Source: an uncultured Collinsella sp. (GTDB taxonomy: Bacteria > Actinomycetota > Coriobacteriia > Coriobacteriales > Coriobacteriaceae). Taken from it: a stretch of 41,456 nucleotides of DNA. Below, piece after piece: positions 6,520-15,136 of the stretch. Numbering within the stretch: position 1 is the stretch's first letter; each line of letters opens with the position of its first letter. The notes below the pieces were generated by a model. It saw only the letters and a program-made list of their open reading frames with translations, did not search any database and was not told where the DNA came from. Position numbers and translations under genes: made by a program. The DNA lies in contig UQHV01000020.1 in the NCBI GenBank assembly GCA_900540895.1, positions 1 to 41,456 on the forward strand, given 5' to 3'.

Positions 6520-8523
6520 TTAGACCAGGCGGGCGTTGATCGTCTTGGCGATCTCGGCGGCGTCGGTGGAACCCTTGACGGTGGCACGGAAGTCCTCGTC
6601 CATGAGCGCCTCGGCGACCTTGGACAGGATCTTGAGGTGCGTGGTGCCAGCCTGGGCACCCGGGATGAGCAGGGCGATAGCCACGTTAACGGGAGCGCCG
6701 TCCATGGTGTCCCAACCGGTCACGCCGGACTCGTCCTTAACGACGATGACGGCAGCCTCGGTAATGGCGTCGGACTTGGCATGCGGGATGGCGAAGCCCT
6801 CCATCATGCCCGTGGTGCCCTCGGCCTCGCGAGCCAGGAAGGCGTTCATCACGGCGTCGGCGTCGCTGGCGATACCTGCCTTGACGGCCTGGTTGGAAAC
6901 GAAGCTCAGAGCCTCGTCACGAGAAGCGAAGTCCTCGGCGACAAAGACATTCTCGACCTTCACGAAGTCGGCAGCCTCGGCCTTGGGGGCCTCGACGGCA
7001 GCGGCCTTGGGGGCCTCAACGGGCTTGGCTACAGGAGCGGCCTTCTGATTCTTCTCGAAGTCGTACTTCTTGAAGGCCACGAACAGGATGCCACCGACCA
7101 CAGCGCCGATGAGGATCGCGAGGACCCACAGCGGACCGTTCTCGACAACAGGCAGGACCAGGAAGCCGCCGTGAGGCGCCGGATCGTGAACGTTGAAGAA
7201 GATGGTCAAGATGGAAGCGATGGAAGAACCGAGCATCATGATGGGCATGACGGGCCAGATGTTCTTGGTCATGAACGGAATGGCGCCCTCGGTGATGTGG
7301 GTGCAACCAAGGATGAGGTTGACGATACCGGCGTCATGATCCTCCTGGCTGAAGTACTTCTTGCCGACAACGACGGCGAAGGTGGTGATCAGCGGCGGAA
7401 CGATGCAAGCGGCGGAGACGGCAGCCATGAAGTTGGTGCCGAAGTTGTAGGTCTCGGTGCCGACGCCAGCTTCGAGAGCGGTACCGAGCAGGAAGGTGCC
7501 AGTAGCGTAAGCAGCCTTGTTGACCGGGCCGCCCATATCAAAGGCGCACATGCAGCCGATGGCCAGGCCAAGAATCACCGGACCGGAGTTACCGAGGCTC
7601 TGCAGGAAATCCATCATACCCTGGTTAATGGCAGCCATGGGGCCGGAAATACCGAGCATGACCAGGCCGACGATGGCGGTAGAGCACAGCGGATACAGGA
7701 AGATTGCCTTCAGGCCATTAAGGCTCGCGGGAATTTTAGAGAAAACCTTCTCGAGCAGCAGGATGACATAGCCGGCGAGGAAGCCGCCGACGATGCCGCC
7801 CAGGAAGCCGAAGCCCACGCCGGCGCCACCGGCGTCGATCATGCCGGTCTCGGCGTTAACAGGCAGGCCCTGGATGGCAATCATACCGGCAACGAAACCG
7901 GGGACGAGCGCCGGGCGCTTGCCGATGGATTCGGCGATGTAGGCGGAAAGCACCGGAACCATAAGGTTCATGGCGATGCCGCCGATGATCTTGAGCATCG
8001 CAGCAAAGCTGTTGTAGTCGGCAGCCGTCGAATCAAAGGACGTGATGCCCCACAGGAACGAAATGGCGGTCAGAACACCACCGGCAACGACGAAGACCAG
8101 CATGTGGCTGACGCCGTTCATGAGGTGCTTGTAGATGACGTGGCCGATGGACTCCTTCTCCTCGACCTCGTCCTCGACATCGGCGGCAGCGGCAACCGTG
8201 TCGTCGCCCTTGGCGGCGAGCGCGCGGTCGATCAGCTTACCAGCAGCCTCGACAGACAGGGCCTTGGAAACACCAACGGAAACCATGGGCTTACCGGCGA
8301 AACGCTCAGCCTGGACATCCTTATCGGCTGCGACGACGACGGCCTTGGCACCGGCGATCTCGCTCTTGGTGAGCTCGTTCTCGACACCGACCTGGCCATG
8401 AGTCTCGACCTTAATGGTCAGACCGCGCTCGGCAGCTGCCTTCTCCAGCGCCTCCTTCGCCATGAAGGTGTGCGCAATGCCGGTCGGGCAACCGGTCGCG
8501 GCGATGATGTCAAACTTAGCCAT
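6520..8523 (-). CDS. fruA: Fructose-type PTS permease, IIB-IIC-IIA fusion
   Basis: A 667-residue membrane permease that imports and phosphorylates a sugar, probably fructose to fructose 1-phosphate. The domain order is IIB (about 1-100) with the phosphocysteine C12 in ATGCPTGIAHTFMA, IIC (about 130-470) with many hydrophobic segments and glycine-rich loops, an Ala/Pro/Glu linker, then IIA (about 520-667) with the phosphohistidine near 581 in GFAIPHAKSD. Because IIA is fused, HPr can phosphorylate it directly. The ATG at 8521-8523 was chosen because AAGGAGG lies five bases before it and the protein then begins with the IIB fold. It is divergent from an RpiR-type regulator with symmetric sites between them. 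The kinases for its product lie about 2.7 to 4.8 kb downstream. Mannitol or other sugars cannot be excluded. Confidence 0.93.
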   Translation of the reverse strand: MAKFDIIAATGCPTGIAHTFMAKEALEKAAAERGLTIKVETHGQVGVENELTKSEIAGAKAVVVAADKDVQAERFAGKPMVSVGVSKALSVEAAGKLIDRALAAKGDDTVAAAADVEDEVEEKESIGHVIYKHLMNGVSHMLVFVVAGGVLTAISFLWGITSFDSTAADYNSFAAMLKIIGGIAMNLMVPVLSAYIAESIGKRPALVPGFVAGMIAIQGLPVNAETGMIDAGGAGVGFGFLGGIVGGFLAGYVILLLEKVFSKIPASLNGLKAIFLYPLCSTAIVGLVMLGISGPMAAINQGMMDFLQSLGNSGPVILGLAIGCMCAFDMGGPVNKAAYATGTFLLGTALEAGVGTETYNFGTNFMAAVSAACIVPPLITTFAVVVGKKYFSQEDHDAGIVNLILGCTHITEGAIPFMTKNIWPVMPIMMLGSSIASILTIFFNVHDPAPHGGFLVLPVVENGPLWVLAILIGAVVGGILFVAFKKYDFEKNQKAAPVAKPVEAPKAAAVEAPKAEAADFVKVENVFVAEDFASRDEALSFVSNQAVKAGIASDADAVMNAFLAREAEGTTGMMEGFAIPHAKSDAITEAAVIVVKDESGVTGWDTMDGAPVNVAIALLIPGAQAGTTHLKILSKVAEALMDEDFRATVKGSTDAAEIAKTINARLV

Positions 8524-8650
8524 GTGTCCCTCCTTCTTGAGTACAGCGCCCTCGGGCGCTCCCCTACACGCGCTTCGATGCGCGTTTTTCCACAACTGAA
8601 AGATACCAACCTACCGTCCGCGTGAGAAGAGACAAGGCGCAATTCTCCGG

Positions 8651-8715
8651 TGAAAGGTTCTTTCATAACCGTAAACGGCAAGTGAAAGTTTACCATCAAC
8701 ACTTGAAACGGCAAG
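8651..8715. promoter_or_regulatory. Candidate regulator-binding sites between fruA and the RpiR gene
   Basis: The 272-base divergent spacer has three symmetric or repeated motifs. TGAAAG-GTT-CTTTCA (8651-8665) is a perfect inverted repeat. GTAAAC (8671-8676) and GTTTAC (8688-8693) form a second one. AAACGGCAAG occurs twice as a direct repeat (8673-8682 and 8706-8715), 33 bases or about three helical turns apart. TGAAA/TTTCA symmetry resembles operators known for some RpiR-family regulators. TATACT at 8742-8747 could be the -10 of the regulator gene. Function is inferred only. Confidence 0.5.
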
Positions 8716-8795
8716 GTGTATCTTGTAATTGAAAATGCCCGTATACTATGGCATTGCAAATCAAGTTAGATTTTCATGCCAACCAGGAGCCATCC

Positions 8796-9653
8796 ATGAC
8801 CGATAGTAGCAAGAGCGCGCTCTCCCTTATTAGCACGCACAAAGGGTACAGCGATTCCGAGCAGCGCATTGTCGACTATATATTGGAGCACCAGTCCGAG
8901 GCGCCGCGCCTGACGGCCGCCCAGCTCTCACGAGCCGCTGCCACGTCCGAGGCGACGGTTTCACGCTTTTGCCGCAAGCTGGGCTTTGGCAGCTTCCGCA
9001 GCTTTCAGTTTTCGTTGGCGCGCGACTTGGAGAGTCAGCGCAACGAGGGCCTGACCGACGAGGTCTCGCTCGACAACATGGAGCAGAGCCTTAAAAATAT
9101 CCTCGCCGCCAAGGTGAGTGAGCTTAATGCGACCATCGACGGCATTGATCACGACACGTTGGCCGCTGTTGTGCACGCGCTTAAGAATGCCGGCGTTATT
9201 GAGTTCGCCGCCGTGGGCAATACGAACGCGGTCGCGCTCGATGCGACGTTTAAGTTTTCGCAGTTGGGCCTTCGCTGCATGGCAAGCACCATCAGCGAGA
9301 CATCAATCGGCTTTGCGCTCACGTTGCGCCCCGGCGACGTTATCGTGCTGATCTCGAACTCCGGCAAGTCGCGCCGTTTGAATCGCATGGCAAAAGCGGC
9401 TCGCGACTGCGGTGCCACCGTGGTCGTCATCAGCAGCGACAGCAAGTCTCCACTTGCGCGCCTAGCCGACTACACCTTTAATACCGTCAATCACGAGGCG
9501 CTACTCACAACGGGCGACTTCGCATTCTCCAAGATCAGCGCAACGATGATCATAGAGGTCATCTACAACTTCTTGCTGCCAGAGATCGAAGACGCCCGTG
9601 AGCACATCAGCTACTACGAGGAACTCATCCAGCCGGATAAGGTTGTGGAGTAG
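8796..9653 (+). CDS. RpiR/MurR-family transcriptional regulator (HTH plus SIS domain)
   Basis: A 285-residue regulator. The N-terminal HTH_6 domain (about 1-80) ends in the recognition helix region SEATVSRFCRKLGF. The C-terminal SIS sugar-phosphate domain (about 110-250) includes AAVGNTNAVALDATFKF and ISNSGKSRRL, a typical phosphosugar-binding loop. These proteins sense phosphosugars and control sugar catabolism genes. The start at 8796 is set by CAGGAG six bases upstream; an ATG-initiated extension from 8748 lacks a ribosome site. It is divergent from the fructose permease, so regulation of that gene by fructose 1-phosphate or a related ester is the natural guess. A bidirectional terminator follows. 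Confidence 0.9.
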   Translation: MTDSSKSALSLISTHKGYSDSEQRIVDYILEHQSEAPRLTAAQLSRAAATSEATVSRFCRKLGFGSFRSFQFSLARDLESQRNEGLTDEVSLDNMEQSLKNILAAKVSELNATIDGIDHDTLAAVVHALKNAGVIEFAAVGNTNAVALDATFKFSQLGLRCMASTISETSIGFALTLRPGDVIVLISNSGKSRRLNRMAKAARDCGATVVVISSDSKSPLARLADYTFNTVNHEALLTTGDFAFSKISATMIIEVIYNFLLPEIEDAREHISYYEELIQPDKVVE

Positions 9654-9739
9654 ATAAATTGGGGAACCGACAAACGCCTCTCGCCACGAAACCCGCCCAT
9701 CTACTACGTTTTAACCGCAAGCGCTAACCATACACTCAA

Positions 9740-9780
9740 AAAAAGAAAACCGCAGGCGTTCTACCTGCGGTTTTCTTTTT
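9740..9780. terminator. Bidirectional intrinsic terminator between rpiR-type gene and recN
   Basis: Arms 9740-9756 and 9764-9780 are perfectly complementary over 17 bases. Each strand has a GC-rich inner stem and a U-rich tail, so it can end both the plus-strand regulator transcript and the minus-strand recN operon. The rest of the 220-base spacer (9654-9873) shows nothing else. Confidence 0.9.
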
Positions 9781-9873
9781 GCAATTCTTGGCGTGGTTGC
9801 CGATAACTTATTAAACGTAGTAATTGGGCCGGTTTTGTGGCGACCGGATCGGACATATATGTGGCGGCTCGGT

Positions 9874-11502
9874 CTAAGCACGCGCTTCTTGGAGCATCTG
9901 CTTGGCATGCGCTAGGCTTGCCTCCGATTGATCGCCGCTCAGCATGCGGGCGATCTCGGCGGTACGGGCATCGCCGGTCACCTCGTCCAGGTGCGTTTGA
10001 GGAACGTCGCCGGGCTCTTTACTGACCACGTAATGCTTGTCGGCCATGACCGCAACCTGCGCCAGGTGTGTTACGACGATGACCTGATGCGTGGCGGCAA
10101 GATCGGCCAGCACACCAGCAAGAGCACGAGCCGTAGAGCCGCCGACACCAGCATCGACCTCGTCGAACACCAGTGTATCCACGCCGTCCGCATTACCGAG
10201 GACAACCTTGCTCGCCAGCATCACGCGGCTCAGCTCGCCGCCCGAGGCAATGCGGCGCAAGGGACGAGGTGTCAAGCCGGCGCCGCTGCGATATAGCAGC
10301 TCATAACTCGAAGGGCCCGCGAGTGTCCACTCAGCGCGAGGGAGATCGCGGGACTCCCAGACCAGCTCAGCGCCGCCCATCTCCAGGCGTGCCATCTGAC
10401 GACCCACCTCGTGACAAAAACGCGGGGCCGCCGTATTGCGTGCACGCTTAAGCGCCTTGGCGGCGGCGAACAGTTCACGCTCCGCCGCGCCAAGCGCTTC
10501 GCGAGCCTTCTTGATCTGCTCATCACCATCGTCTACCAGCGACAACAGCTCTTGCGAGCGATCGCGCATGGCAAATACATCGTCCATGGTGGGACCCCAC
10601 TGACGCAGCAGACCCTTGAGGTCGGAATACCGTTCGCGCATACGAGCCAGCTCGCGAGGGTCAAACGCAACGCCATCGCGATAAGCACGCAACTCGTTGG
10701 CGCAATCCTCAAGCGAAATGCAGGCATCCGAAAGGGCATCGGCGATGTCGCCCAGCTTGCGATCAACAGTTGCCATGCGCGACAGCTCTGCCACGGCGCT
10801 GTTCACGGCATCGAGCGCTCCCCCTTCAGAGGCAAGCGATGCATGGGCATCGTTAGCCGTGGCAACCAGTACCTCGGCATGTTCGGAGCGCGGCAGCAGC
10901 TCCTCGAGTTCCTCATACTCACCCGGCTTGGGGTCGACCTCGCCGATGCGCTCGAGGGCAAAGCGCGCCTCCTCGACGCGGCTCCCCTGCGCACGCGAGG
11001 CCTCTTCGACACGCCGAACCTCCTTGGCGGCAGCACGCGACGCCTTAAAGCAGGCGCGGTACTTATCGAGCGCCTCGAGCGCAGAGCGCCCCGCCCATGC
11101 ATCGACCATCGCAACGTGATGCATCGGATCGAGCAAGCGCTGGTGTTCGTGCTGACCGCACAGGTCCATCATCACGCCGACGCGCTCCGAAAGCTCACGC
11201 ACGCTGGCGATGCGACCATCGATCTTCACGCGGCTGCGGCCCTCGGCAGAAAGGCTGCGCAAAACGGTGAAGCCCTCGGCGTCGTGCGGGCCATCGAACA
11301 GGCGCGCCTCGACGCTCGCCAGCGACTCGCCCTCGCGGACCGTCGACGAATCCGCACGCTCGCCCAAAATAAGCTTGAGGGCCGAGAGCAGTGCAGTCTT
11401 GCCTGCGCCGGTCTCACCAGTTAGGACGGTCAGACCTGCGCTCGGAACCAGCGTCGCCTCGCGAATGAGTGCAATGTTGGAAACCTGCAGCTCATCGATC
11501 AT
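9874..11502 (-). CDS. recN: DNA repair protein RecN
   Basis: A 542-residue SMC-like ATPase of double-strand break repair. It begins MIDELQVSNIALI, as RecN does. Walker A is GETGAGKT near the N-terminus. The middle is a long charged, helical coiled-coil region. The C-terminal half has the ABC signature ASGGELSRVMLA and Walker B VFDEVDAGVGG. The ATG at 11500-11502 has GGAG six bases upstream and overlaps the nadK stop by 11 bases, so translation is coupled. An ATG four codons earlier has no ribosome site. It is the last gene of the efp-to-recN cluster; nadK-recN adjacency is common in Gram-positive bacteria. Confidence 0.95.
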   Translation of the reverse strand: MIDELQVSNIALIREATLVPSAGLTVLTGETGAGKTALLSALKLILGERADSSTVREGESLASVEARLFDGPHDAEGFTVLRSLSAEGRSRVKIDGRIASVRELSERVGVMMDLCGQHEHQRLLDPMHHVAMVDAWAGRSALEALDKYRACFKASRAAAKEVRRVEEASRAQGSRVEEARFALERIGEVDPKPGEYEELEELLPRSEHAEVLVATANDAHASLASEGGALDAVNSAVAELSRMATVDRKLGDIADALSDACISLEDCANELRAYRDGVAFDPRELARMRERYSDLKGLLRQWGPTMDDVFAMRDRSQELLSLVDDGDEQIKKAREALGAAERELFAAAKALKRARNTAAPRFCHEVGRQMARLEMGGAELVWESRDLPRAEWTLAGPSSYELLYRSGAGLTPRPLRRIASGGELSRVMLASKVVLGNADGVDTLVFDEVDAGVGGSTARALAGVLADLAATHQVIVVTHLAQVAVMADKHYVVSKEPGDVPQTHLDEVTGDARTAEIARMLSGDQSEASLAHAKQMLQEARA

Positions 11503-12352
11503 GACGCACTCCATAGAACACGCGGCTCACCGAGTTATAGAAGCTCTCGGGGCCGTAATCAAGGAGCAGCACATCCCCGGGACCGCGGCGAACGGCCACG
11601 CTCTCGACCGTGCCGTCGCAAGTAATGAACTGTCCGTCGATAGCGATAGCTGGCACACTCGGGCGGTCGTCGGACATAAAAATCTCAACGACATCGCTCG
11701 GCGAGGTCAAGAAGGCACGAGCTTGAATGGTGTGCGGCGCAATGGGCACGCAAACCATGCCTGCGTAATCAGGGCTCACGATAGGGCCGCCGGCGCTGAG
11801 CGCATAGCCCGTAGAGCCGGTCGCCGTGGACACGACCACACCGTCGCCACGCAGGCGGTCGATATGGTGGCCCGACACGGTGATGTCAAACTCGACCATA
11901 TCGGACAGCGGCCCGCGCGTAAGCGCCATGTCGTTGAGGGCAAAAGCACGCACGACATCCTTCGTACCGTCTTCGCGCACGGATACGATATCCGCGGCGA
12001 TGGTGGCGCGACGGCTCACGTGCAGCTCGCCGGACAGGGCATCGCTCACGACCTGCAAAATGTCGCGCTCCTCGGGACTGGCCGCCGTCAAAAAGCCCAG
12101 GTGACCATAGGAAAGACCCAGGATGGGAATCTCGCGGTAGTTGAGGATACGAGCGGCGCGCAGCAGCGTGCCATCGCCACCGAGTGTGATGACCAGGCCG
12201 GCGCCATCAATATCGGGCGTGCTCTGAATCTTGGAGCGTTGATCGGCCGCCCATGCGACCTCGTAGCCTTGGCGCGTCAGCCAAAGCTCGAGCATCAGAC
12301 CGCTCTCGACCGCCTCTTGCTTGTAATAATTGGGAACCAGAAAGACCTTCAT
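11492..12352 (-). CDS. nadK: NAD kinase
   Basis: A 286-residue ATP-dependent NAD kinase that makes NADP. GGDGT (58-62) is the catalytic phosphate-binding motif. ALNDMALTRG and the glycine-rich TGSTGYALSAGGPIV further along form the NAD-binding region. The length is typical. Its ATG overlaps the tlyA stop in ATGA, and its own stop overlaps recN, so all three are translationally coupled in one operon. Confidence 0.95.
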   Translation of the reverse strand: MKVFLVPNYYKQEAVESGLMLELWLTRQGYEVAWAADQRSKIQSTPDIDGAGLVITLGGDGTLLRAARILNYREIPILGLSYGHLGFLTAASPEERDILQVVSDALSGELHVSRRATIAADIVSVREDGTKDVVRAFALNDMALTRGPLSDMVEFDITVSGHHIDRLRGDGVVVSTATGSTGYALSAGGPIVSPDYAGMVCVPIAPHTIQARAFLTSPSDVVEIFMSDDRPSVPAIAIDGQFITCDGTVESVAVRRGPGDVLLLDYGPESFYNSVSRVFYGVRHDR

Positions 12353-13161
12353 AGCGTTGCAGCTTTCTCGCTCAAAACCGATACCTGGGATTGCAACTCG
12401 TCATCGGAGCGTTCACCGGCAGCAAACCTCGTGCCGTACAGGAAAAACTCCACGTTGCCCTTGGCCCCATGAATAGGTGATACGCACACGTCGACCGGAA
12501 ACAGGCCTTTGGCGGCAAAGAGTTCAATCGCCGCCGCGAGCGTGTCGACGCGCACGACGGGGTCCGTCACGATGCCGCCCTCGCCCACCAACGCAGCCGG
12601 AGCCTCAAACTGCGGCTTCACCAGCGTGCAGAACGAGCCGACAGGTGTCAGGCACGCCAACACGGCATCGATAATGTTTGCAATGCTCGTAAACGAAACA
12701 TCGCATACAGCCAGGTCAATGGCATTGCCGTACCCAAGCTCGGGCAGGTGCGTCACATTCGTGCGCTCATGAAGCGTCACGCGATCGTCCTGGCGCAGCG
12801 ACCAATCAAACTGGGCGCGGCCCACATCGACCGAAACAACGGTCGCGGCGCCACGCTTGAGCAGGCAATCGGTAAAGCCGCCGGTAGAGCACCCCACGTC
12901 CAAGCAGGCAAGACCCGACGGATCAATGCCAAGCGCATCGAGCGCGCCCTCGAGCTTAAGACCGCCGCGGCCAACGTAGGGAATGCGTCCCTTCACATGC
13001 AGCGGCAGGCCCGGCGTCACCTTGAGCCCCGGAGAAGACAAGCGCTCGCCGCCGCTCGAAACCAAGCCGGCCATAAGAGTGCGAAGGGCATCCGCGCGAT
13101 CGGCGCAGATGCCCTGTGAAATCAGTTCGTCATCAAGACGCACACGTTTCATGAATGCCAT
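12349..13161 (-). CDS. tlyA: TlyA-family rRNA (cytidine-2'-O)-methyltransferase
   Basis: About 270 residues, a ribosomal RNA 2'-O-methyltransferase related to mycobacterial TlyA (and once called hemolysin). An N-terminal S4 RNA-binding domain begins VRLDDELISQG. A Rossmann methyltransferase follows, with the SAM motif LDVGCSTGGFTDCLL and the later CDVSF and LVKPQFE segments. The start is ambiguous. I use the ATG at 13159-13161, which overlaps the xseB stop in TGATG and suits coupling. The ATG at 13150-13152 would give the more typical N-terminus MKRVRLD. It is fourth in the tight asp23-nusB-xseB-tlyA-nadK-recN series. Confidence 0.92.
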   Translation of the reverse strand: MAFMKRVRLDDELISQGICADRADALRTLMAGLVSSGGERLSSPGLKVTPGLPLHVKGRIPYVGRGGLKLEGALDALGIDPSGLACLDVGCSTGGFTDCLLKRGAATVVSVDVGRAQFDWSLRQDDRVTLHERTNVTHLPELGYGNAIDLAVCDVSFTSIANIIDAVLACLTPVGSFCTLVKPQFEAPAALVGEGGIVTDPVVRVDTLAAAIELFAAKGLFPVDVCVSPIHGAKGNVEFFLYGTRFAAGERSDDELQSQVSVLSEKAATL

Positions 13162-13427
13162 CAACCATTCGTATCCGGAGATGCAGCCTGCGTACCCTGG
13201 GATTCGTTTGCCGCATCCTCATCGTATTCCTGCTCAAGCTTATCGGCCTCACGCGGCGTCAGCTCAAACTTGTCGACCATATCGACCGCACGGGAGCCCA
13301 GCTCAATCGCCTCGTCAAACAGATCGAGCGATCGCTCCAGGGACGTATCCTTGGAGCGAACGGTAGCGATGATCTGGTCCAGACGGTCCGAGATCTCGTC
13401 GAAGTTGCGGACAGAACCCTCTGGCAT
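13161..13427 (-). CDS. xseB: Exodeoxyribonuclease VII small subunit
   Basis: An 88-residue acidic, helical protein. The segment FDEISDRLDQIIATVRSKDTSLERSLDLFDEAI, read in pieces, matches the small subunit pattern (a helix, then L-E-S-L-x-L-F-E-G-like). The C-terminal 20 or so residues are disordered. The small subunit binds the large subunit XseA to make the single-strand nuclease. No xseA lies beside it, although the two are usually adjacent. Its ribosome site is made by the last codons of nusB (GAG GAG), whose stop is two bases before the ATG. Confidence 0.85.
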   Translation of the reverse strand: MPEGSVRNFDEISDRLDQIIATVRSKDTSLERSLDLFDEAIELGSRAVDMVDKFELTPREADKLEQEYDEDAANESQGTQAASPDTNG

Positions 13428-13429
13428 GG

Positions 13430-14023
13430 CTACTCCTCGACGGAGTCGGTGTCGGCCTCGGACGTCTCAGCAGCGTCAGTATCCTCGCCAAGCACGCCGG
13501 CAGCGGCCTGAGCAGCAGCGACCTTGGCGGCAGCCTCGGCAGCCTGAGCCTCCTCGCGAGCGCGATCCTCGGCCAGCAGCTCCTGATACAGCTCCTCACC
13601 CGGCAGCTCCTCGCTGCGAGCGATCTTGCCGAGCACGCCGTTAACGAACGACGCAGACTGATCGGTGCCATAGGCCTTGGCAAGCTCGACAGCCTCGTTG
13701 ATCACGATAGCGTCAGAGACCTCCTCGTCGGTGAGGAAACGCATCTCGTAGACGGCGATACGCAGCAGGTTGCGGTCGGCGCCGGGCATGCGCATAAGAT
13801 CCCAGTTCTTAGCGACGGCGCGCAGGGCGCAGTCAATGCGATCGATGTGCTCGTAGGCACCGCGGCAAAGCTCCAGCGCATACGGGTCGAGGGGACCCTT
13901 CGAGATCAGGAAATCGCCCTCGAGGACGCGGTCGAGCGGGCTGTCCGTGGCCTCGGCCTGGAACAACAGCTGCAGCGCCTGACTGCGGGCAAGCGTACGC
14001 CCGCGATAAACCTTAAGGCTCAA
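13430..14023 (-). CDS. nusB: Transcription antitermination factor NusB, with C-terminal extension
   Basis: A 197-residue protein. The first 145 or so residues are NusB: RGRTLARSQALQLLFQAE at the start, then ADRNLLRIAVYEM and VINEAVELAKAYG, then FVNGVLGKIA. NusB binds boxA RNA with NusE and supports rRNA transcription. The last 50 residues are an Ala/Glu/Asp-rich tail not found in typical NusB (about 140 residues). The start is TTG at 14021-14023, supported by AAGGAG five bases upstream, formed by the end of asp23. The stop overlaps the xseB ribosome site, so this is a coupled operon. Confidence 0.93.
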   Translation of the reverse strand: MSLKVYRGRTLARSQALQLLFQAEATDSPLDRVLEGDFLISKGPLDPYALELCRGAYEHIDRIDCALRAVAKNWDLMRMPGADRNLLRIAVYEMRFLTDEEVSDAIVINEAVELAKAYGTDQSASFVNGVLGKIARSEELPGEELYQELLAEDRAREEAQAAEAAAKVAAAQAAAGVLGEDTDAAETSEADTDSVEE

Positions 14024-14026
14024 AGG

Positions 14027-14389
14027 TTACTCCTTGGGGAAAACGAGGCCGTCGATGCAAACGTCAACGCGCTCGACCTCGACGCCCACCTGGGCATCGA
14101 TGGCGGCGACCACGGCGGCGCGAACGGCCTCGGCGAGTTTCTTGAACGGATAGCCAAAGAACACCACGACGCGCACGGTGAGTGCGAGCTTGTCACCGAT
14201 GACCTCAGCCTCGACCGCCGGCTCGGAAGCCGGGGCCTTGGACGAAAGCATCATAGAGACAAGGTTGGTGGCAAGGTCCTTGACGCCAACGGAGGCGATG
14301 CCCTCGACATCCGTGACGGCGCGCGAGACGATGGCGGTCAGAACATCGGGCGAAATGCCGATGCCGTCAATCTTGATTTCCTGGGGCAT
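14027..14389 (-). CDS. Asp23/Gls24 family envelope stress protein
   Basis: A 120-residue protein of the Asp23 (DUF322) family. The pattern is ISPDVLTAIVSRAVTDVEGI, then a predicted beta-rich section with LALTVRVVVFFGYPF, then a helix leading to VERVDVCIDGLVF. These proteins are abundant in Gram-positive bacteria and linked to cell envelope stress, but molecular activity is unknown. AGGAGG lies four bases before the ATG. It sits between efp and nusB, an order shared by many Firmicutes and actinobacteria. Confidence 0.87.
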   Translation of the reverse strand: MPQEIKIDGIGISPDVLTAIVSRAVTDVEGIASVGVKDLATNLVSMMLSSKAPASEPAVEAEVIGDKLALTVRVVVFFGYPFKKLAEAVRAAVVAAIDAQVGVEVERVDVCIDGLVFPKE

Positions 14390-14413
14390 GAGTCCTCCTA
14401 GAAGAATTGGTTG

Positions 14414-14977
14414 CTAGACGCGGGAGACGAACTTGCCGTCGCGGGTGTCAACCTTGATGACCTCGCCCTCGTTGAGGTACATGGGGACCTGGATGACAGC
14501 GCCGGTGTCGATCGTGGCCGGCTTGGTGGAACCCTGGACGGTGTCGCCCTTAAAGCCCGGGTCGGTCTGGACGATGGTGGTCTCGATGAACATCGGCGGG
14601 GTCACGCCCATGAGCTCGTCGTCGGCGAAGAGCAGCTGGCAGACGTCATTCTCGCGCAGCCACTTGGAGTTCTCGCCCACCATGTCCTCGGGAACGGGAA
14701 CCTGCTCGTAGGACTCGTTGTCCATGAAGATGTAGTCGGTGCCATCGTTGTAGAGGTACTGGAACTCACGGGTGGTGAGCATGACGCTCTCGAACTTGGT
14801 GCCGGCGTTGCAGGTGTTCTCGACGACGCGGCCGCTCTTGATGTCGCGGGTCTTGTAGCGCACGAACGCGCCGCCCTTGCCCGGCTTGACATGCTGGAAC
14901 TCGACGATGGTGTAGACCTTGTCCTTAATGCGGAGACCGAGGCCGTTCTTGAAGTCGGCGGTAGAAATGGTAGGCAT
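14414..14977 (-). CDS. efp: Elongation factor P
   Basis: A 187-residue EF-P, which binds stalled ribosomes between the P and E sites and helps form bonds at proline runs. The N-terminal loop reads VKPGKGGAF with K34 at its tip, in an actinobacterial-type loop (PGKGGAFVR) that in relatives can work without lysine modification. The signature DTGAVIQVPMYLNEGEVIKVDTR, seen in pieces near the end, closes the third domain. The ATG at 14975-14977 is preceded by AAAGG. No epmA, epmB or ymfI-like modification gene is nearby. It precedes asp23 by 24 bases. Confidence 0.96.
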   Translation of the reverse strand: MPTISTADFKNGLGLRIKDKVYTIVEFQHVKPGKGGAFVRYKTRDIKSGRVVENTCNAGTKFESVMLTTREFQYLYNDGTDYIFMDNESYEQVPVPEDMVGENSKWLRENDVCQLLFADDELMGVTPPMFIETTIVQTDPGFKGDTVQGSTKPATIDTGAVIQVPMYLNEGEVIKVDTRDGKFVSRV

Positions 14978-15071
14978 AGCGACCTTTCTTGTTATGGGCA
15001 GGACGCACAAGCGTCCAAATTACATACGACCGAAATTATACACTTGCAGACGGCGCCTGCAGCGAGCGCAT

Positions 15072-15114
15072 AAAAAGAGAACGCGGGGCGCCCGAAGTGC
15101 TCCGGACGCCCCGC
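15072..15114 (-). terminator. Probable terminator after the M24 peptidase gene
   Basis: GCGGGGCG (15083-15090) pairs with CGCCCCGC (15107-15114), followed on the minus strand by GTTCTCTTTTTA. The U run begins a few bases after the stem, so it is imperfect. It lies between the peptidase stop at 15137 and the efp start. Confidence 0.65.
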
Positions 15115-15136
15115 CCCAAAAATCTATCGAAATGGG

